Below are positions 18,337-27,282 of a stretch of DNA of 43,799 nucleotides, piece by piece (the first letter of the stretch is position 1; each line of letters begins with the position of its first letter). Position numbers and translations under genes: made by a program. The notes beneath the pieces were generated by a model. The model did no database searches and was not told where the DNA came from. It worked only from the letters and a program-made list of their open reading frames with translations. Source of the DNA: Caldilineaceae bacterium (GTDB lineage: Bacteria; Chloroflexota; Anaerolineae; Caldilineales; Caldilineaceae); assembly GCA_022821585.1 (NCBI GenBank), contig JAJEDI010000091.1, forward strand, positions 113,547 to 157,345, in the 5' to 3' direction.

Positions 18337-18586
18337 AGGATGGATGTGCGGAGTGGTGGACTGGCCATGGCTTAGTCGTACAGTAAGTTATACGAAAGTT
18401 CGCCCCCGTTTGGGATGCACACCCCAGAGAACCCACCTTGAATGGCGCTGCTGTTTGTGCTACATTTTCCCTGCGATAGTAGGGATGCAGGATTTCGCGC
18501 GGGCACAACAGTCGTGCCTGAGTTTACAGGTCACGCCACCCGGATTCGCGTCGGGTCAACAGAGAGCCGGGCAAATAGGAAAGAAA

Positions 18587-20848
18587 ATGACAGTCGAATT
18601 GATTGGCTACACTGATAAGCTGAGCGTGTCCCCCGGCGATTCAATCCAATTCATGGTGAGTACCGACCTGCCAAGCTATGACTCGAACTTAGTGCGCCTG
18701 ATTCATGGCGATGACAGACCGGTGGGGCCGGGCTTCAAGGAAGAGACTGTCGAGTCAGTAGTCGATGGCCGACGCGCCGGACGCAGGCAGTACGCCCGCG
18801 CTGGATCCTTTGTCACCGTAGCGGACCGCAGCGTCCTCTCACAACTTACCAGTTTCACACTGCAGGCCTGGATCTGGCCTACCACACCCCTCAAAGGCGA
18901 GACGCAAGGCCTGCTGAGCAAATGGTCGGAAGAGAAAGGCGGCGTGTGCCTTGCCATTGGAAAGCAGGGCGACCTCGAGCTCCGGGTAGGCGATTCGAGT
19001 GCTCGCCAAGCCTTCAACACAGGATTCCCGATGCGGGCACGGGAATGGTACTTTGTCGCCGCAGCCTTCGACAGGCTGGAGGGACGGCTGTCCTTGTATC
19101 AGAATCCAAGCGCCAATTGGCCTTCCGACCCGTCTTCAGCTACTTTGGAAAGTGCTGTCCAGGCGCACTTCTCATGCAGCGACGGAGCTCCTTTGCTCAT
19201 GGCCGCCACCACTGTTGAGACCGCCCCCACTGAAACCAGGGCGGCCCGGGGTCAGTTTGACGGCAAGATCGATGGGCCGCGCATTTACGGTCGCGCGCTT
19301 GAGGAAGGCGAAATCGAACTGCTCAGACAAGATTCACCTCCCTCATCTGTTGCCTCAGACGATCTGATAGCGGCCTGGGACTTCTCACAGGACCCTTCTT
19401 CGTCAAGGGTTACGGATGCCGGCCCCCATGGGCTGCATGGCACTACCATCAACATGCCCACCCGCGCGGTCACAGGCCACAACTGGACGTCGACTGAAGT
19501 GGACCACAAGCACGCCCCAGAACAGTACGGCGCCATTCACTTCCACCAGGACGACCTCGAGGACGCCGGATGGGAAGCGGACTTTGAGTTGACGGTACCC
19601 CAAGGGCTGCGCAGCGGCATCTATGCCGCGCGGCTAAATGGAGACGGTAGTGAAGACCATATTCCGTTCATCGTTCGGCCGTCTCTGGATGCCCCTCGGG
19701 GTCCGATCCTCTTCCTCGTGCCAACGTATACATATCTTGCCTACACAAATGACCGCATGGAAGCCACCAAGAGCTTTTTTGCCACTATGCCCGAAGAGGA
19801 GCTCATTTTGGACCCGCTCGACTTCTACCTTGAAGAGCGCCCTGAGTTCGCAATGTCACTTTACGACAATCACTCTGATGGCAGCGGATGCTGCTACTCC
19901 TCCAGCCGGCGCCCCCTCGTAAACATGCGTCCAAAATACCGCCATGTTTTGTCCAAGGGAGGGCGCAATCTGGGCGCCGACCTGTACTTGATTGACTGGC
20001 TTGAACAGATGGGATACCACTACGATGTAGCCGCCGATGGGGATCTGCACGAAGACGGGCTCGACCTCTTGGCCGGCTACAGGGTCATTGTGACCGGTAC
20101 ACACCCGGAATACTGGACCGAGCAGATGATTGGTTCTGTGGAGACCTATCTTGCCCAGGGCGGTCGGCTGGCATATCTGGGAGGGAATGGCTTCTACTGG
20201 GTCACCAGTGTCGACCCGGAGAGGCCCCACATTATTGAAGTTCGACGCGGTCTGGCAGGCACACGCGCCTGGGACTCCGCGCCCGGCGAGTGCTACCACA
20301 GCACGACCGGCGAGTTGGGTGGGTTGTGGCGATATCGCGGCAGGCCGCCTAACCAGCTCACCGGTATCGGCTTCACCGCCCAGGGCTGGACGGATCCTGC
20401 TCCTGGGTACGCTCGGCAGCCCGGCAGTTTCGACGAGCGCGCGTCATTCATATTTGAAGGAATCGCGGCAGATGAAACGATCGGCGACTTTGGCCTGATC
20501 TTCGGCGGCGCCGCCGGCGACGAGTTGGATCGCATCGATTTCAACCTGGGGACACCTCACCACACTCTTGTGCTGGCCTCCTCCAGCGGACATGGGCCTT
20601 CAGTCAACCCTGTCATCGAGGACCACCTCCAGGTTGGCAGAAGCATGAGGCCCGAACATTCGCCCAACGTCCGCGCCGACATGGTCTATTTTGAAACACG
20701 GAATAACGGGGCCGTATTCTCAGTGGGCTCGATTTGCTGGTGCGCCAGCCTGTCCCATGGTGGCTACGACAACAACGTGTCACGCATTACAAAAAATGTG
20801 CTGGACGCTTTTTCGGCCTCTGACGAACTTCCTCCGAAAGCCGGGTGA
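18587..20848 (+). CDS. N,N-dimethylformamidase large-subunit-like protein with LamG domain
   Basis: 753 residues from the ATG at 18587, preferred because AGGAAAG precedes it and the preceding 81 codons of open frame look random. An N-terminal strand-rich domain is followed by a concanavalin-like LamG domain (about residues 65-290), then the dimethylformamidase beta-subunit-like C-terminal domain (about 365-750). That layout and length match the large subunit of bacterial N,N-dimethylformamidase, which hydrolyses DMF to dimethylamine and formate with a tyrosine/glutamate-bound iron. Candidate ligands are tyrosines in YTYLAYTND (about 375-380) and near 425-435, and the Glu of HPEYW (about 508). 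No small subunit is seen alongside, so the true amide substrate is uncertain. Confidence 0.8.
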   Translation: MTVELIGYTDKLSVSPGDSIQFMVSTDLPSYDSNLVRLIHGDDRPVGPGFKEETVESVVDGRRAGRRQYARAGSFVTVADRSVLSQLTSFTLQAWIWPTTPLKGETQGLLSKWSEEKGGVCLAIGKQGDLELRVGDSSARQAFNTGFPMRAREWYFVAAAFDRLEGRLSLYQNPSANWPSDPSSATLESAVQAHFSCSDGAPLLMAATTVETAPTETRAARGQFDGKIDGPRIYGRALEEGEIELLRQDSPPSSVASDDLIAAWDFSQDPSSSRVTDAGPHGLHGTTINMPTRAVTGHNWTSTEVDHKHAPEQYGAIHFHQDDLEDAGWEADFELTVPQGLRSGIYAARLNGDGSEDHIPFIVRPSLDAPRGPILFLVPTYTYLAYTNDRMEATKSFFATMPEEELILDPLDFYLEERPEFAMSLYDNHSDGSGCCYSSSRRPLVNMRPKYRHVLSKGGRNLGADLYLIDWLEQMGYHYDVAADGDLHEDGLDLLAGYRVIVTGTHPEYWTEQMIGSVETYLAQGGRLAYLGGNGFYWVTSVDPERPHIIEVRRGLAGTRAWDSAPGECYHSTTGELGGLWRYRGRPPNQLTGIGFTAQGWTDPAPGYARQPGSFDERASFIFEGIAADETIGDFGLIFGGAAGDELDRIDFNLGTPHHTLVLASSSGHGPSVNPVIEDHLQVGRSMRPEHSPNVRADMVYFETRNNGAVFSVGSICWCASLSHGGYDNNVSRITKNVLDAFSASDELPPKAG

Positions 20849-21568
20849 CGTGCTGGCTTCCTGATCTCCAGCGCATAGCAGCAATTAATCTGTACTTTCC
20901 TCTCGATGGTGCTCTTGCCTGAGCCAGTGACCCGCGACGCTCGTTGATCCTCCGAACCCAAGGTTCGACCTGCTTCAACATCCCCGACGGATTCTTGAAT
21001 CATGTTTGCTCATCTCTGTTCGCCGTAGTAGAATGCGGCAAAATCTCTCCGGGCTCTTCCGCCAGGTCTTCAGCAGTTGCTGTCTACAAGTCGCGGAGAG
21101 TACGAGAGTTTGCTAATGCATAGCTGGCAGACCCGACCCATGCCATTGCCTGCACTTTGCCCCCCGAAAGTAGCCGAATCCGATTGGAACCAGGCTCGCG
21201 AACGACTGTGGTCCACTTGGGAGACTCCCTCGTCTCGCAGGCTCCCAACCCCGCCAGGATTGGCATTCTTCAGTTTGACTCCACACAATATCGCCGCCCA
21301 CGACCTGACCAACCTGGTTTCGTCCTTTCGCAAATCCTTCCCATAGGACTTAGGCACTACAATTCGGAGTTGGCTGCCGCAGACTCAGACCGATAGACAC
21401 GCATCAAGAATCCAGTCAGCACAGATTTCTGTGAAGGGCCCGATTTGCAGGTGGAAAACTTCAAGAAATAGAGTATCTGGCCCTACCCTTCTTGACTGTC
21501 CAAAATAGCATATGAAGTCTGGCTTTTTCTCTCGGAAACTGGTGTTTCAACTCCAAGGAGGCAGATCG
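20849..21568. other. Non-coding region before the sugar ABC importer
   Basis: 720 bases with only short, non-convincing frames. A TTGACT (21492-21497) upstream of the binding-protein gene could be a -35, but no good -10 follows at the right spacing. No repeat, tRNA or terminator was recognised. Confidence 0.45.
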
Positions 21569-22990
21569 ATGCACAAAAAGCTGCGAACGAGACGCGATTT
21601 TCTGAAAGGGTCCGCTTTTGCAGTTGGCGCGGCAGTCTTGACGGCATGCGCCCCTGCTGCGCAACCCGCTGGCGACACGGCTGAGTCCGGCGGCGAAATG
21701 GCCGACGCCGAAGAGATTCTCATCCGCTTTGCCATGTGGGACTGGTACGCGAATACGCCGGGCGTTCGCTGGGACGAATGGAACCAGACGGAGGCGTTCC
21801 CGCTCTTTGAAGAGGCAAACCCCGGAACGAAGCTGGAGTGGGAGCCGCTTGGCAGCGGCTGGCCGGACAAGATTCTCACGCAGATGGCCGCCGGCACCGC
21901 ACCTGACATCATTTCAACCTGGTCCCCTCATATCGACACCTGGGCTGAGAAGCACCAGCTCCTCGACCTTCAGCCCCTGATTGACGCCGACATTCCCAAC
22001 GCTGATGACATCTATATCGGTTTTGCTTGGGACCAAATGTGGGATCCGTTCAACAACATCCGCATGGGCATGCTGTCGGACCTGGATATCACGAGCATTT
22101 ACTATAACAAGACCGCTTTCGAGGAAGAGGGGTTGCCGCTGCCGACCATCGACTGGACTGAAGACGAGTATCTGGTCGCGGCGGAGACGCTTACCATTCG
22201 CGACGACAGCGGGGACATAACCCGCTGGGGCGGACAGTTGCGGCCCGGTTTCTGGCTCAGCTATTCCTACCATGTTGAGACCCATGGCGGTGAGGTACGC
22301 GACGAGGAAACCAGAATGCTTTGCGGGCTGGGGGAGCCGGAAGCGCAGGAAGGCCTCGAGTGGGTACGCAGAAACATGTGGGATACAAACGTCTTTGCCC
22401 AAAATAACCAGATGACGGCCACCGGAATCCCCAATATGTGGACAGGCCTGTTGCCCGCCGAAGTCGTGGCAATGGCTGAGCGCAGCGCCGATCAGTTTTT
22501 TGCACTTGCGGAGAGCATTACCGAGTTTGAGTGGGACATCGCCCACATTCCGAGTGGCCCCAAGGACCGTGCCTGCATGGGCCTCCCCGATGAGTGGGTT
22601 GTCTATAAGGGCGTCGTCGAGCGGGGAAATCACGACGAAGTCTGGGAGATGATGAAGTGGCTGACAGGTGACTGGTACCAGGAGAAGATCGCCACCGTTT
22701 CAGGCCGCATTCCCGGGCTGTTGGCCATGGCAGATTCATGGGCAGATACGCTTCGCCAGACCGACCCAAGGCTGGAGCAGGTTCGGCTGGAGACTGTCGT
22801 AGAACAGTTGCAGATGGGCTATCCTCGTCGCGGACCAACCTTCAGATTTCAGCAGATCGCCGAAGAGTTGATCAATCCCGCCGTCGATCAGGTCTTTATC
22901 GAAGGTAAGGCCCCCGTCTCCATCTTTGAAGACATTGGTCCTCAGGTTACGGAGGCCCAACAGGATGCACTTCAGCGGGCGACGGGATAG
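21569..22990 (+). CDS. Extracellular solute-binding lipoprotein, sugar type (family 1)
   Basis: 473-residue ligand-binding protein of an ABC importer. The ATG at 21569 is chosen because AAGGAGG (21555-21561) lies seven bases upstream. The N-terminus has a twin-arginine-like RRDFLK followed by a hydrophobic stretch and a lipobox LTAC, so the mature protein should be a lipoprotein on the outer side of the membrane. Trp- and Asp-rich segments (MWDPFNN, ISTWSPHID) resemble carbohydrate-binding family 1 proteins. MalF/MalG-type permeases follow, confirming a carbohydrate-type uptake system; the sugar is unknown. Confidence 0.88.
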   Translation: MHKKLRTRRDFLKGSAFAVGAAVLTACAPAAQPAGDTAESGGEMADAEEILIRFAMWDWYANTPGVRWDEWNQTEAFPLFEEANPGTKLEWEPLGSGWPDKILTQMAAGTAPDIISTWSPHIDTWAEKHQLLDLQPLIDADIPNADDIYIGFAWDQMWDPFNNIRMGMLSDLDITSIYYNKTAFEEEGLPLPTIDWTEDEYLVAAETLTIRDDSGDITRWGGQLRPGFWLSYSYHVETHGGEVRDEETRMLCGLGEPEAQEGLEWVRRNMWDTNVFAQNNQMTATGIPNMWTGLLPAEVVAMAERSADQFFALAESITEFEWDIAHIPSGPKDRACMGLPDEWVVYKGVVERGNHDEVWEMMKWLTGDWYQEKIATVSGRIPGLLAMADSWADTLRQTDPRLEQVRLETVVEQLQMGYPRRGPTFRFQQIAEELINPAVDQVFIEGKAPVSIFEDIGPQVTEAQQDALQRATG

Positions 22991-23072
22991 ATAGAAGTTG
23001 CGGACGGCACTTAGTGCCAGTTCCGCGGACGCAGTTTGCGCGAATCCAAAGATGAATCATTGGGCAATTTGG

Positions 23073-23094
23073 GGGCAGGTCCACTTACCTGCCC
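23073..23094. other. Intercistronic hairpin after the binding-protein gene
   Basis: GGGCAGGT (23073-23080) and ACCTGCCC (23087-23094) form a perfect 8-bp stem with a 6-base loop between the binding protein and its permeases. No U-run follows. Such hairpins often stabilise the upstream message or lower downstream expression, so more binding protein than permease is made. Confidence 0.55.
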
Positions 23095-23223
23095 TCTGCC
23101 ACGTAATGTGAAGCGTGTACCTTGCACGCCAACCTATCCACTGCGAGACGCAGAAGAGATTCAACTCTTTTCTTTCCGACCGTAGCCGTTCGGGTACCGG
23201 TCATGTAAGGGAGAACGCGAAGC

Positions 23224-24156
23224 GTGGCGGCTCAAAGTAGCTTGGCAGATTTCGTGAAGCGGCGCTTCACGCAGAGAACTGAGGATGTCCTCACTGCTTA
23301 TCTTTGTCTGCTGCCGTGGATTATTGGCTTCCTTGCGTTTACCTTGGGTCCGCTCGTCTTCTCGCTGGTCCTGAGCTTTTTCCAGGCCGATCTGTTTACG
23401 CGCAACGTCTTCGTGGGGCTCGGAAACTACGTGGACCTGGTCCAGGATCCTCTTTTCCTGAAGAGTCTGCGAATTACGGCCATTTACGCTTTTGTATCGG
23501 TACCTTTGGGCGCGGCCACGGCACTGGCAGTGGCGCTGCTTCTCAACCAGAAGGTGGTGGGACTCGGCGTTTGGCGCACGGTCTATTACCTCCCCTCTGT
23601 TATATCGGGCGTTGCGGTAGCTGTGCTGTGGCTGCAGATCTTCAACCCAAGAATGGGCTTGATCAATAATGCCCTCAAAGTGGTGGGCATCGAAGGACCG
23701 AGCTGGATATTCGATTCCACCTGGGCGCTTCCTTCCCTGATCATCATGAGCCTGTGGGCTGTCGGTGCCAACATGCTGCTCTACCTGGCAGGTTTGCAAG
23801 GGATCCCCACTTATTTGTACGAGGCTGCCAAGATCGACGGCGCCAGTGTCTGGCGGCGCTTCTGGCACGTGACCATACCCATGTTATCGCCTACGATTTT
23901 CTTCAATGTCGTTATCAGCTTGATCGCCGCATTCCAGTTTTTCACCCAGTCATTTATCATGACCAACGGCGGCCCCAACAACTCGACGCTTAGCATGGTC
24001 TTATTTTTGTATCGCAAGGCGTTTCAGCAGACCCGATTTGGCTACGCCTCGGCGGTGGCCTGGGTCCTCTTCGCCATCATTATCTGTTTTACCCTCTTGT
24101 TTATGCGCTCTTCCAGCCTCTGGGTCTACTATGCAGGCGAAGAGAGGAACGATTAG
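23224..24156 (+). CDS. ABC sugar importer permease, MalF/UgpA type
   Basis: 310-residue membrane protein with six or so transmembrane segments. The ATPase-contact EAA loop is EAAKIDGASVWRRFWHVTIPMLSP (in two parts around residue 200), typical of MalF-class permeases. The GTG start follows GGGAG. It sits 37 bases upstream of the second permease and pairs with it to form the channel. No MsmK/MalK-type ATPase is encoded nearby, as is common where one ATPase serves several sugar importers. Confidence 0.9.
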   Translation: MAAQSSLADFVKRRFTQRTEDVLTAYLCLLPWIIGFLAFTLGPLVFSLVLSFFQADLFTRNVFVGLGNYVDLVQDPLFLKSLRITAIYAFVSVPLGAATALAVALLLNQKVVGLGVWRTVYYLPSVISGVAVAVLWLQIFNPRMGLINNALKVVGIEGPSWIFDSTWALPSLIIMSLWAVGANMLLYLAGLQGIPTYLYEAAKIDGASVWRRFWHVTIPMLSPTIFFNVVISLIAAFQFFTQSFIMTNGGPNNSTLSMVLFLYRKAFQQTRFGYASAVAWVLFAIIICFTLLFMRSSSLWVYYAGEERND

Positions 24157-24192
24157 ACGGGTCACCGGGTCGAGAGTTCAGGCCACCCTTCG

Positions 24193-25065
24193 ATGAGTTC
24201 AGCGATCGACACTGCTCTAATAAGCAACGCCAGAAAGGTCTGGCATCCGGTGTTGCGTCAGATTGGACTTCTGGTCCTCGTCCTCCCGGGGGCGAGCCTG
24301 TTTCTGATCCCCTGGTTTTGGATGCTCTCGACAGCAGGAAAGGAAACCGCTCTCATCTGGAAGACGCCTCCGGTATGGATTCCCCCTGTCTACCACTGGG
24401 AAAACTTCATCAAGGCCTGGCTCCAGGGCGACTTTGCCGTCTACTATCTCAACACGTTCTACATCAGCGGTATGAATGTCATTGGCATTCTCATTTCCAG
24501 CGTGCTGGCAGCCTACGCCTTTGCCCGTATCCGCTTCCCCGGACGCGACGTTCTCTTTGTCGTCGTCCTCAGCACCATGATGTTGCCCAGGCAAGTTACG
24601 TTGATACCGCTCTATATGATATTCAGCGAATTGGGGTGGATAAACACATTCAAACCCCTGATCGTCCCTCTCTTCTTCGGTGACGCCTTTAGCATTTTTC
24701 TACTTCGCCAGTTTTTCCTGACCATATCCAGAGAGCTGGACGACGCCGCGCTTATCGACGGCTGCCGCCGCCTGGGCGTTCTGTTTCGTATTCTGCTGCC
24801 GCTGACGCGTCCGGCGCTCGCCGTCGTCGCAATCTTCAACTTTACCTGGGCCTGGAATGAGTTTTTCACCCCACTGATCTATCTTGATTCGCCGAAACTG
24901 TTCCCAATCACATTGGGACTGCACCGGTTCATCGGACGCGCCCAGATCGATATTCAGTTCCTGATGGCGATGACGATAGTTTCCACTCTCGTCCCAATAG
25001 GGATATTCTTTCTTACGCAGCGCTACTTCATACAGGGAATCGTGATCACAGGAATAAAGGGCTGA
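24193..25065 (+). CDS. ABC sugar importer permease, MalG/UgpE type
   Basis: 290-residue membrane protein, partner of the MalF-type permease upstream. The EAA loop reads LDDAALIDGCRRLGVLFRILLPL, and the preceding RQFFLTISRELDD is typical of the MalG class. The C-terminal QGIVITGIKG is the usual end of this family and reaches the ATPase. It completes the membrane part of the importer; a PhyH-family oxygenase gene follows 117 bases later. Confidence 0.9.
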   Translation: MSSAIDTALISNARKVWHPVLRQIGLLVLVLPGASLFLIPWFWMLSTAGKETALIWKTPPVWIPPVYHWENFIKAWLQGDFAVYYLNTFYISGMNVIGILISSVLAAYAFARIRFPGRDVLFVVVLSTMMLPRQVTLIPLYMIFSELGWINTFKPLIVPLFFGDAFSIFLLRQFFLTISRELDDAALIDGCRRLGVLFRILLPLTRPALAVVAIFNFTWAWNEFFTPLIYLDSPKLFPITLGLHRFIGRAQIDIQFLMAMTIVSTLVPIGIFFLTQRYFIQGIVITGIKG

Positions 25066-25182
25066 GGCCGATGTGAGAGAGGATGTCAATTTCCATCCGG
25101 TTTCGCGGCCCGCCACGTTCTTCCGATATCGTTGACCCTTCTGCACCAATTTGCAGACCTCTACAATAAGGAGAACCATCAG

Positions 25183-25980
25183 ATGCAATCAGTTGAAACT
25201 CCTGTACGCGAGAGCGGTTTTAAGGCCCTCACCCAGACACAGGTGGCCAGCTTTTGGGAAAACGGTTTCCTGGTGGTCGGCAAGGTTCTCGACGACGATC
25301 TTATTCAGGAAATGAGAGTAGAGTACGACGAAGAGTTCGCTCTCGGGCGCAGTGGAGAACGGCCGGTTCGAAACCTGGCTGTGTTCGAAGACGATCATGA
25401 CCACGATGATGAAGATGAGCAGGAGATGCTCCAATTCATGCAGATCTCCGAACATAACGTCCAATTCCACAAGCTCACCTACCACCAAGGCATACTCGAC
25501 ATCATCGAAGACATAATCGGACCCAACATCCAGTTGTTCCACAACCAGGGACTGTACAAACCGCCGCACCATGGGGGCCCGATTTTCTGGCACCAGGACA
25601 ACGCCTACTGGAAGTGCCTTCCCCCGAACCTGGTCAGCTGCTGGCTCACGCTCGATGACGTCGACCTGCACAACGGCGCTATGCAGTTCATCCCGGGCTC
25701 GCATCTGCGTCCCATGATCCACGACCCGGCCCAGGGCAGCGACGTCCTCCTCGACATGGGCAAAATGGTTGACGACAACAAGGCCGTCGTTGGCGATCTG
25801 CCGGCGGGAGGCATAACTCTTCACCACTGTCAGACCTTGCACCGCACCGCGCCCAATACGACCGATCGCCAGCGGCGGGCCCTCGCCATCCACTACATGA
25901 CGCCGGGCACTAAATCGGCGCGCTCAGGCGAAACCATCCCGGTCAACTTCAGCCATCCCATGCTGCGCATGAGAGTCTGA
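25183..25980 (+). CDS. Phytanoyl-CoA dioxygenase (PhyH) family oxygenase, copy 1
   Basis: 265-residue Fe(II)/2-oxoglutarate-dependent oxygenase. The ATG at 25183 is chosen for AAGGAGAA (25168-25175). The HxD iron ligands lie in FWHQDNAYW, the distal His in LHRTAP, and the 2-oxoglutarate-binding Arg in the RRALAIHY segment after it, so the active site looks intact. An acidic/His stretch (DDHDHDDEDE, about residues 65-75) is a peculiar surface insertion. It follows a sugar-type importer and precedes a PfkB kinase, so it may hydroxylate an imported compound; the substrate is unknown. Confidence 0.85.
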   Translation: MQSVETPVRESGFKALTQTQVASFWENGFLVVGKVLDDDLIQEMRVEYDEEFALGRSGERPVRNLAVFEDDHDHDDEDEQEMLQFMQISEHNVQFHKLTYHQGILDIIEDIIGPNIQLFHNQGLYKPPHHGGPIFWHQDNAYWKCLPPNLVSCWLTLDDVDLHNGAMQFIPGSHLRPMIHDPAQGSDVLLDMGKMVDDNKAVVGDLPAGGITLHHCQTLHRTAPNTTDRQRRALAIHYMTPGTKSARSGETIPVNFSHPMLRMRV

Positions 25981-26058
25981 CAGGTATGTCGCTCGCATTT
26001 CAAAGGCCGGCAGCAAAGTCGAATCCGACTGAAAGTTGACGCGCGCAATGACAGTCGG

Positions 26059-27141
26059 ATGGCGACACACGAACCTCTTTCTGTGAATTCGGCCAGCCCT
26101 TTCCTGGCGGTGGGGAACTGTACTCTAGACGACGTCGTCACCCCCGACGGGCAGATCTCGCCTCGACAGCTTGGCGGCAACGCCGTCTATGCGGCCGCAG
26201 GAATGCGCCTCTGGGGGGCTGACGTCAGCTTGGTAAGCGTGATCGGCTCCGACTATCCCACAATTTGGCTGGACCAGCTGGCCGGCGCAGGGATCGACGT
26301 CTCTGCCGTAACCCGGATTGAGGAACCCCATCTGCTGCGTTCGCGCGCATTCTATTTCCCTGACGGCAGTCGCACCGACCGCATTGAAGAAGCAAAGTCG
26401 ATCATTCCGGACCATGCCGGCGAAGTCATCGATTTGGAAAGCGAGTACACTGACACCGGCAGCCCGCTGCATCGTCGCATCTGGCCCAGTTTTTGCCCCG
26501 ACCTGACGCAATGGGCCCATATTGCGAGTAAGGCATCCTACGCCCACCTGGCCCCAGGACCACTGCCATGCAGTCGCGCTAACGCCACCTTTCTCAAAAG
26601 ACTACACGGGGACCAGATCGTGATTACCTTCGACTGGCCCTGGTGGGACTGGGACAGGGAGGGTGAGGTCGACCTAGAACTGCTCCAGTGCCTGGACTAC
26701 CTTCTGCCGAGCATTGAGGAGCTAGCTGTCCATGCAGACGCTCTATTCGACCTTGACGTACGTAGTGAGAATGAGGGTCAACATGTATTCGAGTCTGCAC
26801 GCCGGCTCCTCGCTCGGGGACCAAAAGGTATCGGAGTGAAAATGGGGGCACGCGGCATGCGCTTTCTGCCGTATGAAGGGACGAAGTGGACTCAGATCCC
26901 AACCTACCCTACACAGGCCGTCGATCCTACAGGTGCGGGAGACGCCTTCTGCGGAGGGTTTCTTGCAGGCATGGCGCGGACCCGCAACCCCGTCGAAGCG
27001 GCACTATTCGGTGCGGTTTCGGCATCCTTCATTATCGAGGATTTTGGCGTCCTCCATGCGTTGAGAGTCGAACCTGAACAAGCACATTCGAGGCTGGAGA
27101 AGCTGCTGGGACAGACGGGCTTACAGCAGTTGGACGTTTGA
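26059..27141 (+). CDS. PfkB-family carbohydrate kinase, copy 1
   Basis: 360-residue ribokinase-like kinase. An N-terminal GGNAVYAAAGMRLWGADVSLVSVIG segment (in two parts) is the family's substrate-binding signature, and DPTGAGDAFCGGFLAG near the C-terminus provides the catalytic Asp and anion hole. It transfers phosphate from ATP to a sugar or nucleoside. Somewhat longer than typical ribokinase (about 310). Its place after a sugar importer suggests it phosphorylates the incoming sugar or a product. The start codon has only a weak ribosome site. Confidence 0.85.
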   Translation: MATHEPLSVNSASPFLAVGNCTLDDVVTPDGQISPRQLGGNAVYAAAGMRLWGADVSLVSVIGSDYPTIWLDQLAGAGIDVSAVTRIEEPHLLRSRAFYFPDGSRTDRIEEAKSIIPDHAGEVIDLESEYTDTGSPLHRRIWPSFCPDLTQWAHIASKASYAHLAPGPLPCSRANATFLKRLHGDQIVITFDWPWWDWDREGEVDLELLQCLDYLLPSIEELAVHADALFDLDVRSENEGQHVFESARRLLARGPKGIGVKMGARGMRFLPYEGTKWTQIPTYPTQAVDPTGAGDAFCGGFLAGMARTRNPVEAALFGAVSASFIIEDFGVLHALRVEPEQAHSRLEKLLGQTGLQQLDV

Positions 27142-27282
27142 CAACCAATTGCTGATTTGCTAACTTTGGCGCAGTCTTCATTGCCTGAGCGTACAGTTTT
27201 CCACATCAACCTGAACCTCCCGGGGCAAAGCCATACATGATCGTCACATCGGTCCGAATCCACACAAGTTGAGGAGAATGAC

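Noticed and set aside
18344..18586. 81-codon N-terminal extension of the DMFase-like protein
   Set aside because: It overlaps the end of the hairpin region, has random-looking composition, and a good ribosome site precedes the ATG at 18587.
20930..20990. tRNA-like GGTTCGACC stretch
   Set aside because: Only a T-loop-like string is present; no acceptor stem or anticodon arm could be folded around it.
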